64,000 nt of DNA from [Limnothrix rosea] IAM M-220 (GCF_001904615.1 NZ_MRBY01000008.1:1-64000), one strand, 5' to 3'. Numbered from the stretch's first letter, positions 1 through 9,981 are shown. Made by a program: numbers and translations. The notes: generated from the letters alone by a model not told the origin.

Positions 1-54
1 CGTGTCTCTTTTTCTCTAAAGAATTTTGGCTACATTCTTATCCATAACTGACGT
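1..54. repeat. Right end of a MITE-like repeat (copy A, truncated by window edge)
   Basis: Bases 1-55 match 39506-39560 with a single mismatch, and the stretch ends in AACTGACGT, the terminal repeat of the two complete copies at 9982-10177 and 39368-39559. The left end lies outside the window. The six bases after the terminus (TCAAAT, 55-60) would be the target duplication if the element follows the pattern of the other copies. It lies downstream of dapF. Confidence 0.75.
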
Positions 55-104
55 TCAAATAGATCTGGTAATCTTGCTTGCTGTTGGCTCAAATCGTTAA
101 ATTT

Positions 105-950
105 TTATAGGATTGTCGAGCCTTGAAAGGAAACCTCCGCAGGGCCTGTCATATACACATGGTTATCTTCAGCTGACCATTCAATCTGTAGACAGCCACC
201 GGGAAGCTCCACAGTACAGAGGCGATCGCAGTTGCCAGTGAGTACACCCGCCACCACCGAAGCACAGGCTCCAGTTCCACAGGCAAGGGTAATCCCAGCA
301 CCGCGCTCCCAGACGCGCATTTTGATGTAATCCGGGCGCACCACTTCAATAAATTCTGTATTGATTTTCTGGGGAAATGCAGGGTGGGTTTCAAAATCAG
401 CACCAATTTTTTCGAGGGGAATGGCGGCCACATCCTCCACAAAGGTAATGCAGTGGGGATTACCCATGCTCACACAGGTCACTGTCCAAGTTTTCCCAAC
501 AACTTCGAGGGATTGCTTCACGGATTTTCCTTCGTCGTCAGCCAGTGTCGTGGGAATTTCAGCAGCCGTTAAAATTGGCTCGCCCATATCGACGCGCACC
601 TGTTGTTCTGCTTCGAGGCGAGGGCGGATAGTGCCCGCAAGGGTGTGAATATCGTAGGTTTTACCGACAGGGTTACCACCTTCGAGCTGATCGATAAACC
701 GTGCCATGCAACGAATACCATTGCCGCACATTTCTGGTTCGGAGCCGTCAGAATTGTAGATACGCATGGTGTAGTCGGCACCGTCAGTGCCCGGTAGCGC
801 AAAGATTACACCGTCTGCGCCAATACCAAAGTGGCGATCGCAGAGTTTTGCTGCTTGTTCAGGGGTGACGAGGGGCTCAGTTTGCTGACGATTATCAAGC
901 AAAATAAAATCGTTACCGAGACCTTGATATTTTGTAAATTCCAGCGCCAT
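105..950 (-). CDS. dapF: Diaminopimelate epimerase DapF
   Basis: DapF converts LL- to meso-diaminopimelate in the cytoplasm, the last step before lysine and a building block of peptidoglycan. The 281-residue product has normal length. The N-terminus [16 protein letters not shown] and the two cysteine motifs EMCGNGIRC and [10 protein letters not shown], which supply the catalytic cysteine pair of this cofactor-independent racemase fold, are all present. The ATG at 948-950 is the natural start because the conserved N-terminus follows directly. It is divergent from hfq with only 41 bp between the start codons, so the promoters must overlap or lie inside the neighbouring gene. A MITE end lies just downstream. 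Confidence 0.97.
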   Translation of the reverse strand: MALEFTKYQGLGNDFILLDNRQQTEPLVTPEQAAKLCDRHFGIGADGVIFALPGTDGADYTMRIYNSDGSEPEMCGNGIRCMARFIDQLEGGNPVGKTYDIHTLAGTIRPRLEAEQQVRVDMGEPILTAAEIPTTLADDEGKSVKQSLEVVGKTWTVTCVSMGNPHCITFVEDVAAIPLEKIGADFETHPAFPQKINTEFIEVVRPDYIKMRVWERGAGITLACGTGACASVVAGVLTGNCDRLCTVELPGGCLQIEWSAEDNHVYMTGPAEVSFQGSTIL

Positions 951-991
951 ACTTGTCGGTTAAGCTAAATCAGTAAAACTAGAATGCCATT

Positions 992-1204
992 ATGACAGAC
1001 TTTAATACGGGCTATCCGAGCGTCCGCAAAATTCAAACTTACATTAAAGACAAGACCCCAACGGAAATTAAACTCCTGACGAATGATGTTTTAGTTGGCA
1101 AATTATTGTGGCAAGATCCCTACTGTATTTGTTTGGCCGATGCGGAGGAAAAACAAGTTATTGTCTCCCGTGAGGCGATCGCCTACGTCAAACCCCAAGG
1201 CTAG
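992..1204 (+). CDS. hfq: Cyanobacterial-type Hfq (Sm-like protein)
   Basis: A 70-residue Sm-fold protein. The sequence TYIKDKTPTEIKLLTNDVLVGKLLWQD followed by SREAIAYVKP matches the divergent cyanobacterial Hfq group rather than the enterobacterial one. In Synechocystis this protein docks at the type IV pilus base through PilB1 and is needed for motility and transformation, while its RNA binding is reduced; that is family knowledge. The ATG at 992 puts the Sm1 region in the normal position. It is divergent from dapF and is followed 68 bp later by the M23 peptidase gene on the same strand. The comFB gene and the pseudopilin operon in this window make a pilus connection relevant. Confidence 0.92.
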   Translation: MTDFNTGYPSVRKIQTYIKDKTPTEIKLLTNDVLVGKLLWQDPYCICLADAEEKQVIVSREAIAYVKPQG

Positions 1205-1272
1205 ACACTACGCTCTTAGGGATTTGCCTCCACAATCTAAAATTTTTCCAACCCTATTCTCTTTCCTATATT

Positions 1273-2181
1273 ATGACGATGCTCCGTGGTCTATTTCTCA
1301 GTGCCGTTACGACCCTCACAATATCAACGGCAAGCCTTGCCCAGTCAGAGTCTCAGCTAAAAGTTGAGCTTCGTCCCAGTAGCCCCAAACTAGGGGAGAG
1401 TATGGTGGTGGAAATCGATCCGCCGGGTAATTTATCACCGGAAACAGCTCAGCGGTTAACGGTCAATTTCACAAAAAGTGGCACAACACAACCAGTCAGT
1501 TATCCCGCTTTTCCCATTGATGCAGCCGGCGATCGCTACCGCGCTTTAATTCCCACATCGCCCCTCGATCAGCACGGCAGAACCCTCCTACAAATTAGCG
1601 ATGGCAACGAAACCCGCAACCTCGCCGTCTGGGTACAAAATCGCACCTTTCCCACCCAACGCATCACGATTCGAGGTGTAGCCTCCCAAGGCGCAACCCA
1701 ATACGAATTAGACCGTGTCGCAGAATTTAAAACATTAGTCACTCCCATTAAATATTGGAGTGGCAAACTGGTGCGCCCAAATAGTGGTCGTATTTCTACA
1801 GTTTTTGGAGTACGTCGCTACTATAACGGCGTTTTCGCCCATGACTATTACCACCGTGGCATTGACTATGCTGCTGGTTACGGTTCACCCGTTGTTTCCC
1901 CCGCTGCTGGCAAAATCGCTCTCATTGGCTACGAAAAAGATGGCTTTCGTGTTCACGGCAATACAGTGGGTATCGACCATGGCCAAGGTTTGATTAGTAT
2001 TTTGATGCATCTCAACAGTATTCCCAGCGGCCTCAAAGAAGGAGATCTCGTCCAAGCCGGGCAACAGGTTGGTACAGTCGGCTCCACTGGTGCTTCCACT
2101 GGCCCCCATTTGCATTGGGGTTTGTACGTCAATGGTGTGGCGATCGATCCCGTTCCTTGGCGATCCCAGGGAATAGACTAA
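1273..2181 (+). CDS. Secreted M23-family (LytM) peptidoglycan endopeptidase
   Basis: The 302-residue product starts with a signal peptide (about residues 1-24, ending near SLAQ) and is predicted to act in the periplasm on peptide cross-links. Residues 25-150 form a beta-rich N-terminal region without a recognised catalytic motif. The C-terminal LytM domain carries the zinc motifs HRGIDYA (H and D ligands) and HLHWGLYVNG, so the active site looks complete. The ATG at 1273 is chosen because it gives the signal sequence directly. An overlapping alternative-frame reading from 1095 is a shadow. It may be co-transcribed with hfq, 68 bp upstream. The exact substrate bond is not visible from sequence. 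Confidence 0.9.
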   Translation: MTMLRGLFLSAVTTLTISTASLAQSESQLKVELRPSSPKLGESMVVEIDPPGNLSPETAQRLTVNFTKSGTTQPVSYPAFPIDAAGDRYRALIPTSPLDQHGRTLLQISDGNETRNLAVWVQNRTFPTQRITIRGVASQGATQYELDRVAEFKTLVTPIKYWSGKLVRPNSGRISTVFGVRRYYNGVFAHDYYHRGIDYAAGYGSPVVSPAAGKIALIGYEKDGFRVHGNTVGIDHGQGLISILMHLNSIPSGLKEGDLVQAGQQVGTVGSTGASTGPHLHWGLYVNGVAIDPVPWRSQGID

Positions 2182-2498
2182 AAGTCCCTTAACCAAATTT
2201 TTCCCGCGGAGGGCACTGCGGCAATACAGATCAGCAGCAGTGCTTTATCTGACTATCCTTTGCAACTGCATTCCAGTATTAAAGCTTTGCCCAAAGCCGA
2301 ATATGAAGTTACTGTATGTTTTCGCCAATTTTCAGTCAACAGATATAGGCAAATTTCAGTAGGAGCACTATTATTTCTGTAAGTTAGAACACATCAGAAT
2401 TTGATGAAGTTTTTGCTTTTCAGTGCGCCTTTCTAAATTTTTTACGCAAAGATAAAGTAAGAAATTGGTATTTTTATCAGAGATTCACCAGCAAACCT
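2182..2498. other. Intergenic region between the M23 peptidase and comFB-like genes
   Basis: About 317 bp, AT-rich towards its right end. I see no ORF with a credible start, no tRNA or hairpin with a T-run, and no HIP1 site. It presumably contains the promoter of the comFB-like gene, but no convincing -35/-10 pair stands out. Confidence 0.5.
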
Positions 2499-3053
2499 AT
2501 GAGTATCGATCAAATCGTTGAACAAGCCCTGAAGGATGGGTATCTGACCCCCAGCATGGAAGCTGAAGTCGGTCGCATCTGTGACATGGCGTCAGAGCTT
2601 TCCATCGAAGAGTATATGGCTTTAGATCGACTAATGGGCGCGCTGTTGACGGGAGAGGTTGTGGCGGTTCCCCGCAAGCAATTTATTAACGTCATGGAAG
2701 AATTAGTCATTAGCCGATCCATTGCGCGCGTCGCAGAAATTGAAGCAACGAGTGAAAAGTCCCTAGATGTTGGCGATATTGCGGCTTATGCTCTCAATCG
2801 TCTGCCGCCTCTGTATGCAACCACGGAAGAAGGTGCAGTTTACCAACGCCAAAAGGCTCAAGAAGAGCTACAAACTCTCATCAATGAGCAAGTAGATTCT
2901 GCTTTAACCCGTTACCTAGATCGCCCTGAGTTCTTCCCTGAGAGACAAGCTATTACCCCAACGAAGCAAGAAGGTACGGTATTATCACAGGTTAGTAAGC
3001 TCTTGGGAGATTATGCACCGGGCTTTGAGGGTAAGGCCCCCATTTCTGAGTAA
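2499..3053 (+). CDS. ComFB-family protein (late competence development domain)
   Basis: The 184-residue protein contains a ComFB-like core at about residues 65-110: an INVMEELV helix followed by DVGDIAAYALNRLPPLYATT, the hallmark of cyanobacterial ComFB-domain proteins. Members of this family in cyanobacteria bind cyclic dinucleotides and affect natural competence and motility (family knowledge). The C-terminal part is predicted helical (QKAQEELQTLINEQVDSALTRYL), then an unstructured tail. The ATG at 2499 follows an untranslated stretch with no strong Shine-Dalgarno, but no other in-frame start precedes the domain. It lies 119 bp upstream of an ECF sigma gene. Whether it binds a nucleotide here cannot be read from the sequence. 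Confidence 0.83.
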   Translation: MSIDQIVEQALKDGYLTPSMEAEVGRICDMASELSIEEYMALDRLMGALLTGEVVAVPRKQFINVMEELVISRSIARVAEIEATSEKSLDVGDIAAYALNRLPPLYATTEEGAVYQRQKAQEELQTLINEQVDSALTRYLDRPEFFPERQAITPTKQEGTVLSQVSKLLGDYAPGFEGKAPISE

Positions 3054-3172
3054 TGGCCTGTGGGTCATTTGGCACAGACAGTTTTCTTTCTGTCTACTCC
3101 GTGGAACTTTTGCGATCGCCTTGATGTCAAATAAGGAAAGACATTGTTTAGCGAGATAAGTCCTGCAAAGCC

Positions 3173-3832
3173 ATGAGTCAATCTCTCCCGCTTTCTGTTT
3201 CTTCCTATGAGGGAGTCGTCCCCCACAATCGTGTGTCACCGGAAAAACTTTCTAATTATGATTTAATTCTCCGTTGTCAGGCAGAAGGTCAACCGGAAAA
3301 GTCTGCGTTTGTGGAATTACTACGACGCTATCAATCCCATGTAGATCGCTTGCTTTATCACCTTGCCCCTGATTGGCAAGATCGTGCCGATTTATCTCAG
3401 GAAGTCTGGATCCGTGTCTACCGCAATATTAGTCGCCTAAATGACCCGAAGAAGTTTAAGGGTTGGCTCAGCCGGATTACCACGAATTTGTTTTATGATG
3501 AGCTACGCAAACGTAAGCGGGTTCGTCGACCCCTCTCTCTGGACAATACTTTCCGCACCCAAGATGGTGAGATTAGCTGGGATGTCCCTTCTGATGATCC
3601 AAGTCCTGATGATGATTTGGCCACCCAAGAATTTTATGAGCATCTGAAGGGGGCGATCGCCCAACTGCCAGAAGCTTTTCGCACTACAATTGTCCTAAGG
3701 GAGATTGAAGGGCTACCCTATGAGGATATTGCTGAAATGACGGGTGTTTCCCTCGGTACAGTAAAATCCCGCATTGCAAGGGCGAGGGCAAAATTACAAG
3801 AAATGCTACAGCCCTATCTCAACGAGGCCTAA
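3173..3832 (+). CDS. ECF-type RNA polymerase sigma factor (SigG-like)
   Basis: The 219-residue protein has region 2 (AFVELLRRYQSHVDRLLYHL through QEVWIRVYRNI) and region 4 (LPEAFRTTIVLREIEG, then YEDIAEMTGVSLGTVKSRI with the recognition helix), separated by an acidic linker containing DVPSDDPSPDDD. This is the standard group 4 sigma layout. In cyanobacteria the best-known relative is SigG, tied to envelope and stress responses; the assignment to SigG is inferred. The gene is followed 82 bp later by a one-membrane-segment protein that is the likely anti-sigma factor, forming a typical sigma/anti-sigma operon ending at a hairpin near 4465. Confidence 0.92.
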   Translation: MSQSLPLSVSSYEGVVPHNRVSPEKLSNYDLILRCQAEGQPEKSAFVELLRRYQSHVDRLLYHLAPDWQDRADLSQEVWIRVYRNISRLNDPKKFKGWLSRITTNLFYDELRKRKRVRRPLSLDNTFRTQDGEISWDVPSDDPSPDDDLATQEFYEHLKGAIAQLPEAFRTTIVLREIEGLPYEDIAEMTGVSLGTVKSRIARARAKLQEMLQPYLNEA

Positions 3833-3914
3833 GCAGCCAAACTCAGTGCCGACAACGGTCAACAGCCACCAAATTTATATCCACCTGTATACAGATCAGG
3901 GCGGTGACCTAGAG

Positions 3915-4433
3915 ATGACAAACAAACGTTTACAGACTGACTCCACTTTAAAGCTCAATACCCTTACAGAAGACCAACTCTCTGATCTAGAGCTTCTCAG
4001 TGCCTATGTAGATGGAGAGGCAACACCCGAAGAATCCCATCAGGTACAAGAGCGCCTCGATACTGATCCAGTATTTAGACGGCAGTATCTACAGTTGCAT
4101 CAGATTCGGCAGGGATTGCAGGCAATGCCTACACCGTCAAGTCAATCTCACCGCCGTTTATCTAATCAAGTTTTTCGTCGTCTGCGCTGGCAAAAGAGCA
4201 AGGTTCTCTCTTTGTGGGGCGGGGGGGCGATCGCCGCGTTATTTATTGCAGGCGTTGTCAGTAATCTTCCTCGTTCCAACCAAACAGAATTCGTGAACCG
4301 CACCGCACCGGTAGCACCCACGACCCTACTCGAAACAGCCCGTGAGCCCAATCAGGACGAAGCTTTAGTTGTCGCTTTAAATCGACCAGTTCTCCAAATT
4401 CCGAAAATGGCAACGTCTGACGACACACCATAA
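3915..4433 (+). CDS. Probable membrane anti-sigma factor partner of the ECF sigma
   Basis: An open frame extends upstream to 3774, overlapping the sigma gene, but the ATG at 3915 is preferred: it gives a 172-residue protein beginning MTNKRLQTDS and leaves the sigma gene intact. Residues 25-75 contain LELLSAYVDGEATPEES, the pattern seen at the N-terminus of anti-sigma domains, although the usual zinc-binding HxxxCxxC is missing. A single membrane segment (about residues 100-117, WGGGAIAALFIAGVVSNL) is followed by a Pro/Thr-rich periplasmic tail. Position next to the sigma gene is the main evidence for function. Direct sigma binding is inferred. Confidence 0.78.
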   Translation: MTNKRLQTDSTLKLNTLTEDQLSDLELLSAYVDGEATPEESHQVQERLDTDPVFRRQYLQLHQIRQGLQAMPTPSSQSHRRLSNQVFRRLRWQKSKVLSLWGGGAIAALFIAGVVSNLPRSNQTEFVNRTAPVAPTTLLETAREPNQDEALVVALNRPVLQIPKMATSDDTP

Positions 4434-4464
4434 CGTCTTGACAAAAAAACAGAATAGATCTTTT

Positions 4465-4489
4465 AAAAGGGGCAATGCCTCTTTTTTTG
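4465..4489 (+). terminator. Rho-independent terminator of the sigma/anti-sigma operon
   Basis: A short stem AAGGGGC/GCCTCTT (one wobble pair) around an AAT loop is followed immediately by a run of seven T. It sits 32 bp after the anti-sigma stop codon. Confidence 0.8.
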
Positions 4490-4698
4490 TAGGTGAGTAA
4501 TGATCAAAATGTTGGCAATCCTAGACATCATCGCAACTGCAACAGTATTGAGTGAAAACAATTACTCCTTTAGACAGATCTCTATGGGTCTATTGTTAGG
4601 AGATGATAAAAAGTTTTTTTCTTAAACCCTTGGCAGTTCGCAACAAAAGTTAATATAATCGGAGCAGTCCCAACGATGAGTATTTATTACTAGGTTTC

Positions 4699-6318
4699 AT
4701 GGATAGCTTACAGATACCTTGGCTGACTGCGGCGATCGCCCTACCCCTCATAGCAGCCTTTGCCATTCCCTTTATCCCCGACAAAGACGGCAAGACAGTC
4801 CGTTGGTATACCCTTAGTGTTGCCCTCACGGACTTTATGCTGCTCATTACCGCTTTCTGGAATAACTACAGCCTTCAGGATACGGATTTTCAACTCACCG
4901 AAAAATTGGCTTGGATTCCCCAGCTGGGCTTGAATTGGTCTTTAGGCGTTGACGGTTTGTCAATGCCTTTGATCGTTTTAGCCACTCTAATTACCACCTT
5001 GGCGATTTTGGCATCGTGGAACGTCACGAAGAAGCCCAAGCTATTCGCCTTTTTAATGCTTGTCCTTTTAAGCGCACAAATTGGTGTCTTTGCCGTACAG
5101 GATGTTCTCCTATTCTTCATCATGTGGGAATTGGAGCTTGTACCTGTTTACCTCCTGATTTCCATTTGGGGTGGTAAAAAACGTCTTTATGCCGCAACCA
5201 AATTTATTCTCTACACAGCATTTGGTTCTGTATTTATCCTTGCCGCAGCGTTAGCACTGGCTTTCTACGGCGACAATGTGACCTTCGACATGCAAGAGTT
5301 GGGCATGAAGGACTATCCAGTTCTGGTGGAGACCCTCGCTTATGTGGGCTTCCTAATCGGTTTTGGTTTAAAGTTACCGATTTTCCCACTGCATACTTGG
5401 TTGCCTGATGCCCATAGTGAGGCTTCTGCGCCTGTTTCGATGATTTTGGCAGGTGTGCTCTTGAAGATGGGTGGCTATGGTCTCATCCGTTTCAATATGG
5501 AGATGTTGCCCGATGCCCACATTAAGTTTGCGCCGCTTCTAATCATTCTCGGTATTGTCAATATCGTTTATGGTGCATTGACTGCTTTTGGTCAAACCAA
5601 TCTCAAGCGTCGTCTGGCTTCTTCGTCTATTTCTCACATGGGTTTTGTGCTCATTGGTATTGCCTCTTTTACTGATTTGGGGATGAATGGTGCGGTGTTG
5701 CAAATGCTTTCCCATGGTTTCATTGCGGCGGCGTTATTTTTCCTCTCTGGTGTTACCTATGAGCGGACTCACACGTTGATGATGGATGAGATGAATGGTA
5801 TTGGAAAATTAATGCCGAAGACGTTTGCTATGTTTACGGCGGCGGCGATGGCTTCTCTGGCGTTGCCGGGTATGAGTGGTTTTGTCAGTGAGCTAACGAT
5901 TTTCCTTGGTCTTAGTGAAAGTGATGCTTATAGTTCTGGTTTTAAGGTTATTGCGGTTTTCCTCACGGCTGTGGGTGTGATTTTAACGCCCATTTATTTG
6001 CTCTCGATGCTACGGGAAATCTTCTATGGCGATCGCCCTGAGGAGCTGAAGGCGACTCCTGCTCAAGCTGATGCCAAACCCCGCGAAGTCTTTATTGCGG
6101 TTTGCTTGATTGCGCCTATTATTGCCATTGGTCTTTATCCGAAGTTGGCGACTCGCACCTACGACACAAAGGTTGTTGAGGTTGCTAGTAAGGTGCGCTC
6201 TGCGCTTCCGGTCTATGCGGAAAAAGCTACTGAGAATCAGGGTTTACAGGCAGCAAATAATGTTTTTGAATCGATGCACACGCCGGCATTGATTGCGCCC
6301 AGTTTGCCAAATTCCTAG
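4699..6318 (+). CDS. ndhD: NAD(P)H-quinone oxidoreductase subunit 4 (NdhD)
   Basis: NdhD is a proton-pumping, antiporter-like membrane subunit of the thylakoid NDH-1 complex used in respiration and cyclic electron flow. The 539-residue product is almost entirely hydrophobic, with about 14 membrane segments. Conserved elements include [19 protein letters not shown] (the glutamate in segment 5), [19 protein letters not shown] (segment 7-8 lysine and LPDAH loop) and [11 protein letters not shown]. The length and sequence fit the NdhD1/NdhD2 class of the respiratory NDH-1L complex rather than the CO2-uptake paralogs, though I cannot separate D1 from D2. The gene stands alone and has its own terminator at 6365-6390. 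Confidence 0.95.
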   Translation: MDSLQIPWLTAAIALPLIAAFAIPFIPDKDGKTVRWYTLSVALTDFMLLITAFWNNYSLQDTDFQLTEKLAWIPQLGLNWSLGVDGLSMPLIVLATLITTLAILASWNVTKKPKLFAFLMLVLLSAQIGVFAVQDVLLFFIMWELELVPVYLLISIWGGKKRLYAATKFILYTAFGSVFILAAALALAFYGDNVTFDMQELGMKDYPVLVETLAYVGFLIGFGLKLPIFPLHTWLPDAHSEASAPVSMILAGVLLKMGGYGLIRFNMEMLPDAHIKFAPLLIILGIVNIVYGALTAFGQTNLKRRLASSSISHMGFVLIGIASFTDLGMNGAVLQMLSHGFIAAALFFLSGVTYERTHTLMMDEMNGIGKLMPKTFAMFTAAAMASLALPGMSGFVSELTIFLGLSESDAYSSGFKVIAVFLTAVGVILTPIYLLSMLREIFYGDRPEELKATPAQADAKPREVFIAVCLIAPIIAIGLYPKLATRTYDTKVVEVASKVRSALPVYAEKATENQGLQAANNVFESMHTPALIAPSLPNS

Positions 6319-6364
6319 GGTCTAACGGCTATCCAAAGTTTGAATAAGTAAAGTAAGTAAATTT

Positions 6365-6390
6365 AAGGGTCCTGCGGGGCTCTTTTTTTT
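6365..6390 (+). terminator. Rho-independent terminator after ndhD
   Basis: AAGGGTCC pairs with GGGGCTCTT across a TGC loop (with G-T wobbles) and is followed by eight T. It lies 46 bp downstream of the ndhD stop codon. Confidence 0.8.
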
Positions 6391-6449
6391 GGGGAGATAT
6401 TTTTTAATTTCGTGATTAATCACTCGTGATTTAGGCGATCGCCGCCACT

Positions 6450-7688
6450 CTAAACGAAACGCGCTCCTTTAATGCGACAGCCGAGACCGCCTCGTTCTTG
6501 GAGACTTTTATGGGTAAGCTGCCGTGGTGAAAAAATCACATCGGTAACGACTTGCCATGTTTCGACCATGAGTTTTCGGAAACGTATTTCTTGCTCTGGC
6601 GCTGCACCATTGGTGATGTAATAGGCATTGCCATCTTTGCCTGTAATAAATTCGCCATTGCAAAAATTATAAAAAACGCCATTAACTAAATTTTCTCGTT
6701 TGACAGTCAATCCTGCCTGGTGTAAATCTTTAGCGGCGATCGCCTCAAGATGATCCTGAAGTTCTAGTAATGCTGCCATGGTTTCAGTGGTAGAGCAGGG
6801 TGCGAGTGTGGCCATTTCCTGAGCGTTATTGAGGGCTTCTGCACTGTCATTAACGACGACGATACCTTTGCCCAAAAACAGCATGCCCATATCTAGATGA
6901 AATTGACCGGGTTGCTCGACATAAACGATTTGTTCTGGGCTGCTAAGACGAAATTCTTCTACTAATAATGCCTTGAGGCGATCGCCTGTTATTTCCCTCA
7001 GATATGTAGTGGCATCAATCGCATCTTTGCCAATGAGAATCAGGGTTTGACCTTGGGCATCTTCCCCCACAATCATGTTGCCCCCCTCGATATAGGCAGA
7101 GATAAATTGCACCGTTTGCCCCCGTAATTTTGCTGCCGTCAGTTGCTGGGGAACCATCTCCGCTTCATGGACTTTAATGCCTAGGGGAATCCAAAGATGA
7201 TCTTCCCCTAAAACCTGTTCGAGAGTTTCGTCCCCGATTTGTCCAGACCAGCGCGATCGCCGCCCCTCAGTCATTGCCACAATTAACTCTTCTAAATCGC
7301 ACGCCATCGGCAGCAGCACCTGACCGTCGTCGAGATACTCTGCACAGTCTTCTGCCCACTTCAACACAGGTGATTCACTAACATTTACCCGATAGTCCAG
7401 CTCGGCAAATCGCGATTTTGATAATTCTGTTTCGACATCAACGGCTCCTAGACCGTGGGTCAAAATTTCTAGTTTGAGACCAAATGCCTGTGCCTGCTCT
7501 GCAAAAAATCTCAGATAAGCCAACTCCGTGGCGACGGGCTGACCATCGGTGTGGCTCCGTGAATAATTCATGTACCACACATTTGTGCAACCACTGGGCG
7601 TTTTACGATGCAGAGGCGATCGCCGCCCTTCTAAACTGTTTTCATGTTTATCTACAGAAATGGGATGCTGATTTTCTGACTCTTCCAT
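6450..7688 (-). CDS. Pentein-fold protein, amidinotransferase/dimethylargininase-like
   Basis: The 412-residue product shows the signature elements of guanidino-group-modifying penteins: an EGGNMIVG strand with the acidic residue (about 210), FHLDMGMLFLGKG with the catalytic-type His (about 265), and a C-terminal GGLGCRIKG whose Cys (404) sits where the nucleophile lies in arginine deiminases and amidinotransferases. The residues expected for catalysis are therefore present, but the substrate is not evident. The annotated ATG gives about 40 N-terminal residues without conservation cues, partly encoded by a HIP1 site (EGRRSPLHRK); a start at the later Met (YMNYSRSHTDG) is possible. It converges with ndhD and is divergent from htpG. 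Confidence 0.72.
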   Translation of the reverse strand: MEESENQHPISVDKHENSLEGRRSPLHRKTPSGCTNVWYMNYSRSHTDGQPVATELAYLRFFAEQAQAFGLKLEILTHGLGAVDVETELSKSRFAELDYRVNVSESPVLKWAEDCAEYLDDGQVLLPMACDLEELIVAMTEGRRSRWSGQIGDETLEQVLGEDHLWIPLGIKVHEAEMVPQQLTAAKLRGQTVQFISAYIEGGNMIVGEDAQGQTLILIGKDAIDATTYLREITGDRLKALLVEEFRLSSPEQIVYVEQPGQFHLDMGMLFLGKGIVVVNDSAEALNNAQEMATLAPCSTTETMAALLELQDHLEAIAAKDLHQAGLTVKRENLVNGVFYNFCNGEFITGKDGNAYYITNGAAPEQEIRFRKLMVETWQVVTDVIFSPRQLTHKSLQERGGLGCRIKGARFV

Positions 7689-7953
7689 TGCCGATATTTT
7701 TACGCCATTTTTACGCCCTGCCTCTGTGTAGAGTAGCGGTTTTCGACCCTTAACGGCGATCGCCCATAGATTTGATGATGATTTTATGGAAAATAATCTT
7801 TCACGCCACCTTTATCTCCATTCAGGGGGATGGAGCGAATCGTGTTGAGGTAGGGTAATCCGAATCGAAATATGACGGCGATCGCCTACCTCCTTTGGGG
7901 TGAGACTCCGGCAAAATGGTTAACACACTTAGCGCATACGTAACGTAAGACCT

Positions 7954-9924
7954 ATGGCTGTCCTCGAAAAAGGCAACATTTCAATCCATACCGAAAATAT
8001 CTTTCCGATTATCAAAAAATCTCTCTACACAGACCATGAGATCTTTTTGCGGGAACTAATTTCTAACGCAGTCGATGCCATTAGTAAACGGAAAATGGCA
8101 AAACTCTCTGGCGAAAGTAGTGTTGAAGTGCCCGACGGCGAAATCATCCTAGCGGTTGATCAAGAGGCAAAGACCCTCTCCATTACCGATAACGGCATCG
8201 GTATGACCGCAGAGGAAGTGAAAAAGTACATTAACCAAGTGGCTTTTTCTAGTGCTGAAGAATTTATCGAGAAATATGGCAGCGATGCGGATGCCCTCAT
8301 CGGTCACTTCGGTTTAGGTTTTTACTCAGCCTTTATGGTGGCCACCAAAGTCGAAATCGAAACCCTTTCTTGTAAAGATGGCTCCGAGGCAGTGCATTGG
8401 TCTTGCGACGGTTCCCCCGAATTTGAACTCAGTGCCAGCGAGAAAGACACCATCGGTACAACCATTACCCTCACCATCATGGATGATGAGACGGAGTACC
8501 TCGAAGACCAGCGCATTAAACAGCTCGTTAAGACGTATTCGGACTTTATGCCCGTTGCCATCAAGTTCAATGGTGAGCAGATCAACAAGCAGCGCGCCAT
8601 CTGGAAAGAGTCTCCCCAAAATCTCACTGACGAAGATTATTTAGAGTTTTACCGTTATCTCTATCCTTTCCAAGAGGAGCCTTTACTTTGGGTGCATCTG
8701 AATACTGATTATCCCTTCATGTTGAATGGTATTTTGTATTTCCCGAAGCTACGTCCCGACGTGGATGTCACAAAAGGTCAAATTAAACTCTTCTGCAACC
8801 AAGTTTTCGTCAGTGATCACTGTGAGGAGGTTATTCCTGAATTTTTGATGCCTTTACGCGGCGTGGTGGATAGTACTGACATTCCCCTCAATGTTTCCCG
8901 GAGTGCCCTCACTAATCACCGCACTGTTCGTCGCATTTCTGATTACATCGCAAAGAAAGTCGGCGATCGCCTCAAGACTTTGTACCGTGACGACTACGCA
9001 GCCTATGTCAAAGGCTGGGAAGATATCGGCACTTTCGTAAAGTACGGTTCTATCCGCGACGAAAAATTCAAAAAACAAGTCGAAGATATCCTCATCTACC
9101 GCACCACTTTTGAAGCCGATGTCGCGAAGCCCGAAGAGCCAAAAGTAGAAGTCCAGAGCAGTGACAGCGATGTTTGGGATGATGTCAGTAAAGAGGGTAA
9201 CATTGCCACAGAACCTTTCACTACCCTAAAGGACTATTTAGAGCGCAACAAAGAAAAGCACGAAAACCGCGTCTTCTATTGCACCGATACCAGCACCCAG
9301 GCCACCTACATTGAGCTGTACAAAAACCAAGGCTTAGAAGTCCTATTTATGGACTCATTTATCGATACCAACTACTTCATTCCGTTCTTGGAGCGTGAAT
9401 TTAGTGACGTGAAATTCTCTCGCGTTGACTCCGAGCTTGATGACAGCCTCGTCGATAGCGATAAAGCCAGTGAAATCGTTGACCCCAGCACCAACAAAAC
9501 CCGTGCTGATGTGATTAAAGAGGTCTTTGAGCAGGCGATCGCCAAAGAGAAAGTCAACATCAAAACCCAATCACTAAAAGGAGCAGACAATCAAGCAGCA
9601 CCACCCGCCATGGTTCTCCTACCAGAAGCCATGCGTCGCCTACAAGAAATGACCGCCATGATGCAACAAAGCACCATGCAGTTCCCCGACGAACACGTCT
9701 TAATGATCAACACCGCTCACCCCCTCATCGAAAACATCTACAACCTTAGCCAAGGGTCAATTATCCAAGCCGACGGTTCCTCTTCCAACCAAGCCACCGT
9801 CAATATGCTCTGTCAGCATGTTTATGACCTCGCCCTAATTGCCCAAAAAGGCTTTGACGCAGATGGCATGAAATCCTTTGTCGAGCGCTCCAACCAAGTT
9901 CTTACCAAACTCAGCGAAAAGTAA
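7954..9924 (+). CDS. htpG: Molecular chaperone HtpG (Hsp90)
   Basis: The 656-residue protein is a cytosolic Hsp90. The N-terminal GHKL ATPase carries ELISNAVDA (nucleotide-binding Glu/Asn helix), ITDNGIGM and IGHFGLGFYSAF. The middle domain contains the conserved LNVSRS and NHRTVRRI segments, and a C-terminal dimerisation region ends at LTKLSEK. In cyanobacteria HtpG supports heat, cold and oxidative stress tolerance and interacts with phycobilisome linkers (family knowledge). I looked for a CIRCE element upstream and did not see one. A weak hairpin (CCCTCCGATCAGAGGG) follows the stop codon but lacks a T-run. Confidence 0.97.
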   Translation: MAVLEKGNISIHTENIFPIIKKSLYTDHEIFLRELISNAVDAISKRKMAKLSGESSVEVPDGEIILAVDQEAKTLSITDNGIGMTAEEVKKYINQVAFSSAEEFIEKYGSDADALIGHFGLGFYSAFMVATKVEIETLSCKDGSEAVHWSCDGSPEFELSASEKDTIGTTITLTIMDDETEYLEDQRIKQLVKTYSDFMPVAIKFNGEQINKQRAIWKESPQNLTDEDYLEFYRYLYPFQEEPLLWVHLNTDYPFMLNGILYFPKLRPDVDVTKGQIKLFCNQVFVSDHCEEVIPEFLMPLRGVVDSTDIPLNVSRSALTNHRTVRRISDYIAKKVGDRLKTLYRDDYAAYVKGWEDIGTFVKYGSIRDEKFKKQVEDILIYRTTFEADVAKPEEPKVEVQSSDSDVWDDVSKEGNIATEPFTTLKDYLERNKEKHENRVFYCTDTSTQATYIELYKNQGLEVLFMDSFIDTNYFIPFLEREFSDVKFSRVDSELDDSLVDSDKASEIVDPSTNKTRADVIKEVFEQAIAKEKVNIKTQSLKGADNQAAPPAMVLLPEAMRRLQEMTAMMQQSTMQFPDEHVLMINTAHPLIENIYNLSQGSIIQADGSSSNQATVNMLCQHVYDLALIAQKGFDADGMKSFVERSNQVLTKLSEK

Positions 9925-9981
9925 AACCCTCCGATCAGAGGGAATCATCCGTAGGGGTAGTCCGTAAACTGCCCCTATTTA

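Noticed and set aside
7754..7953. CIRCE or heat-shock operator before htpG
   Set aside because: No TTAGCACTC-N9-GAGTGCTAA-type repeat is present; only HIP1 palindromes.
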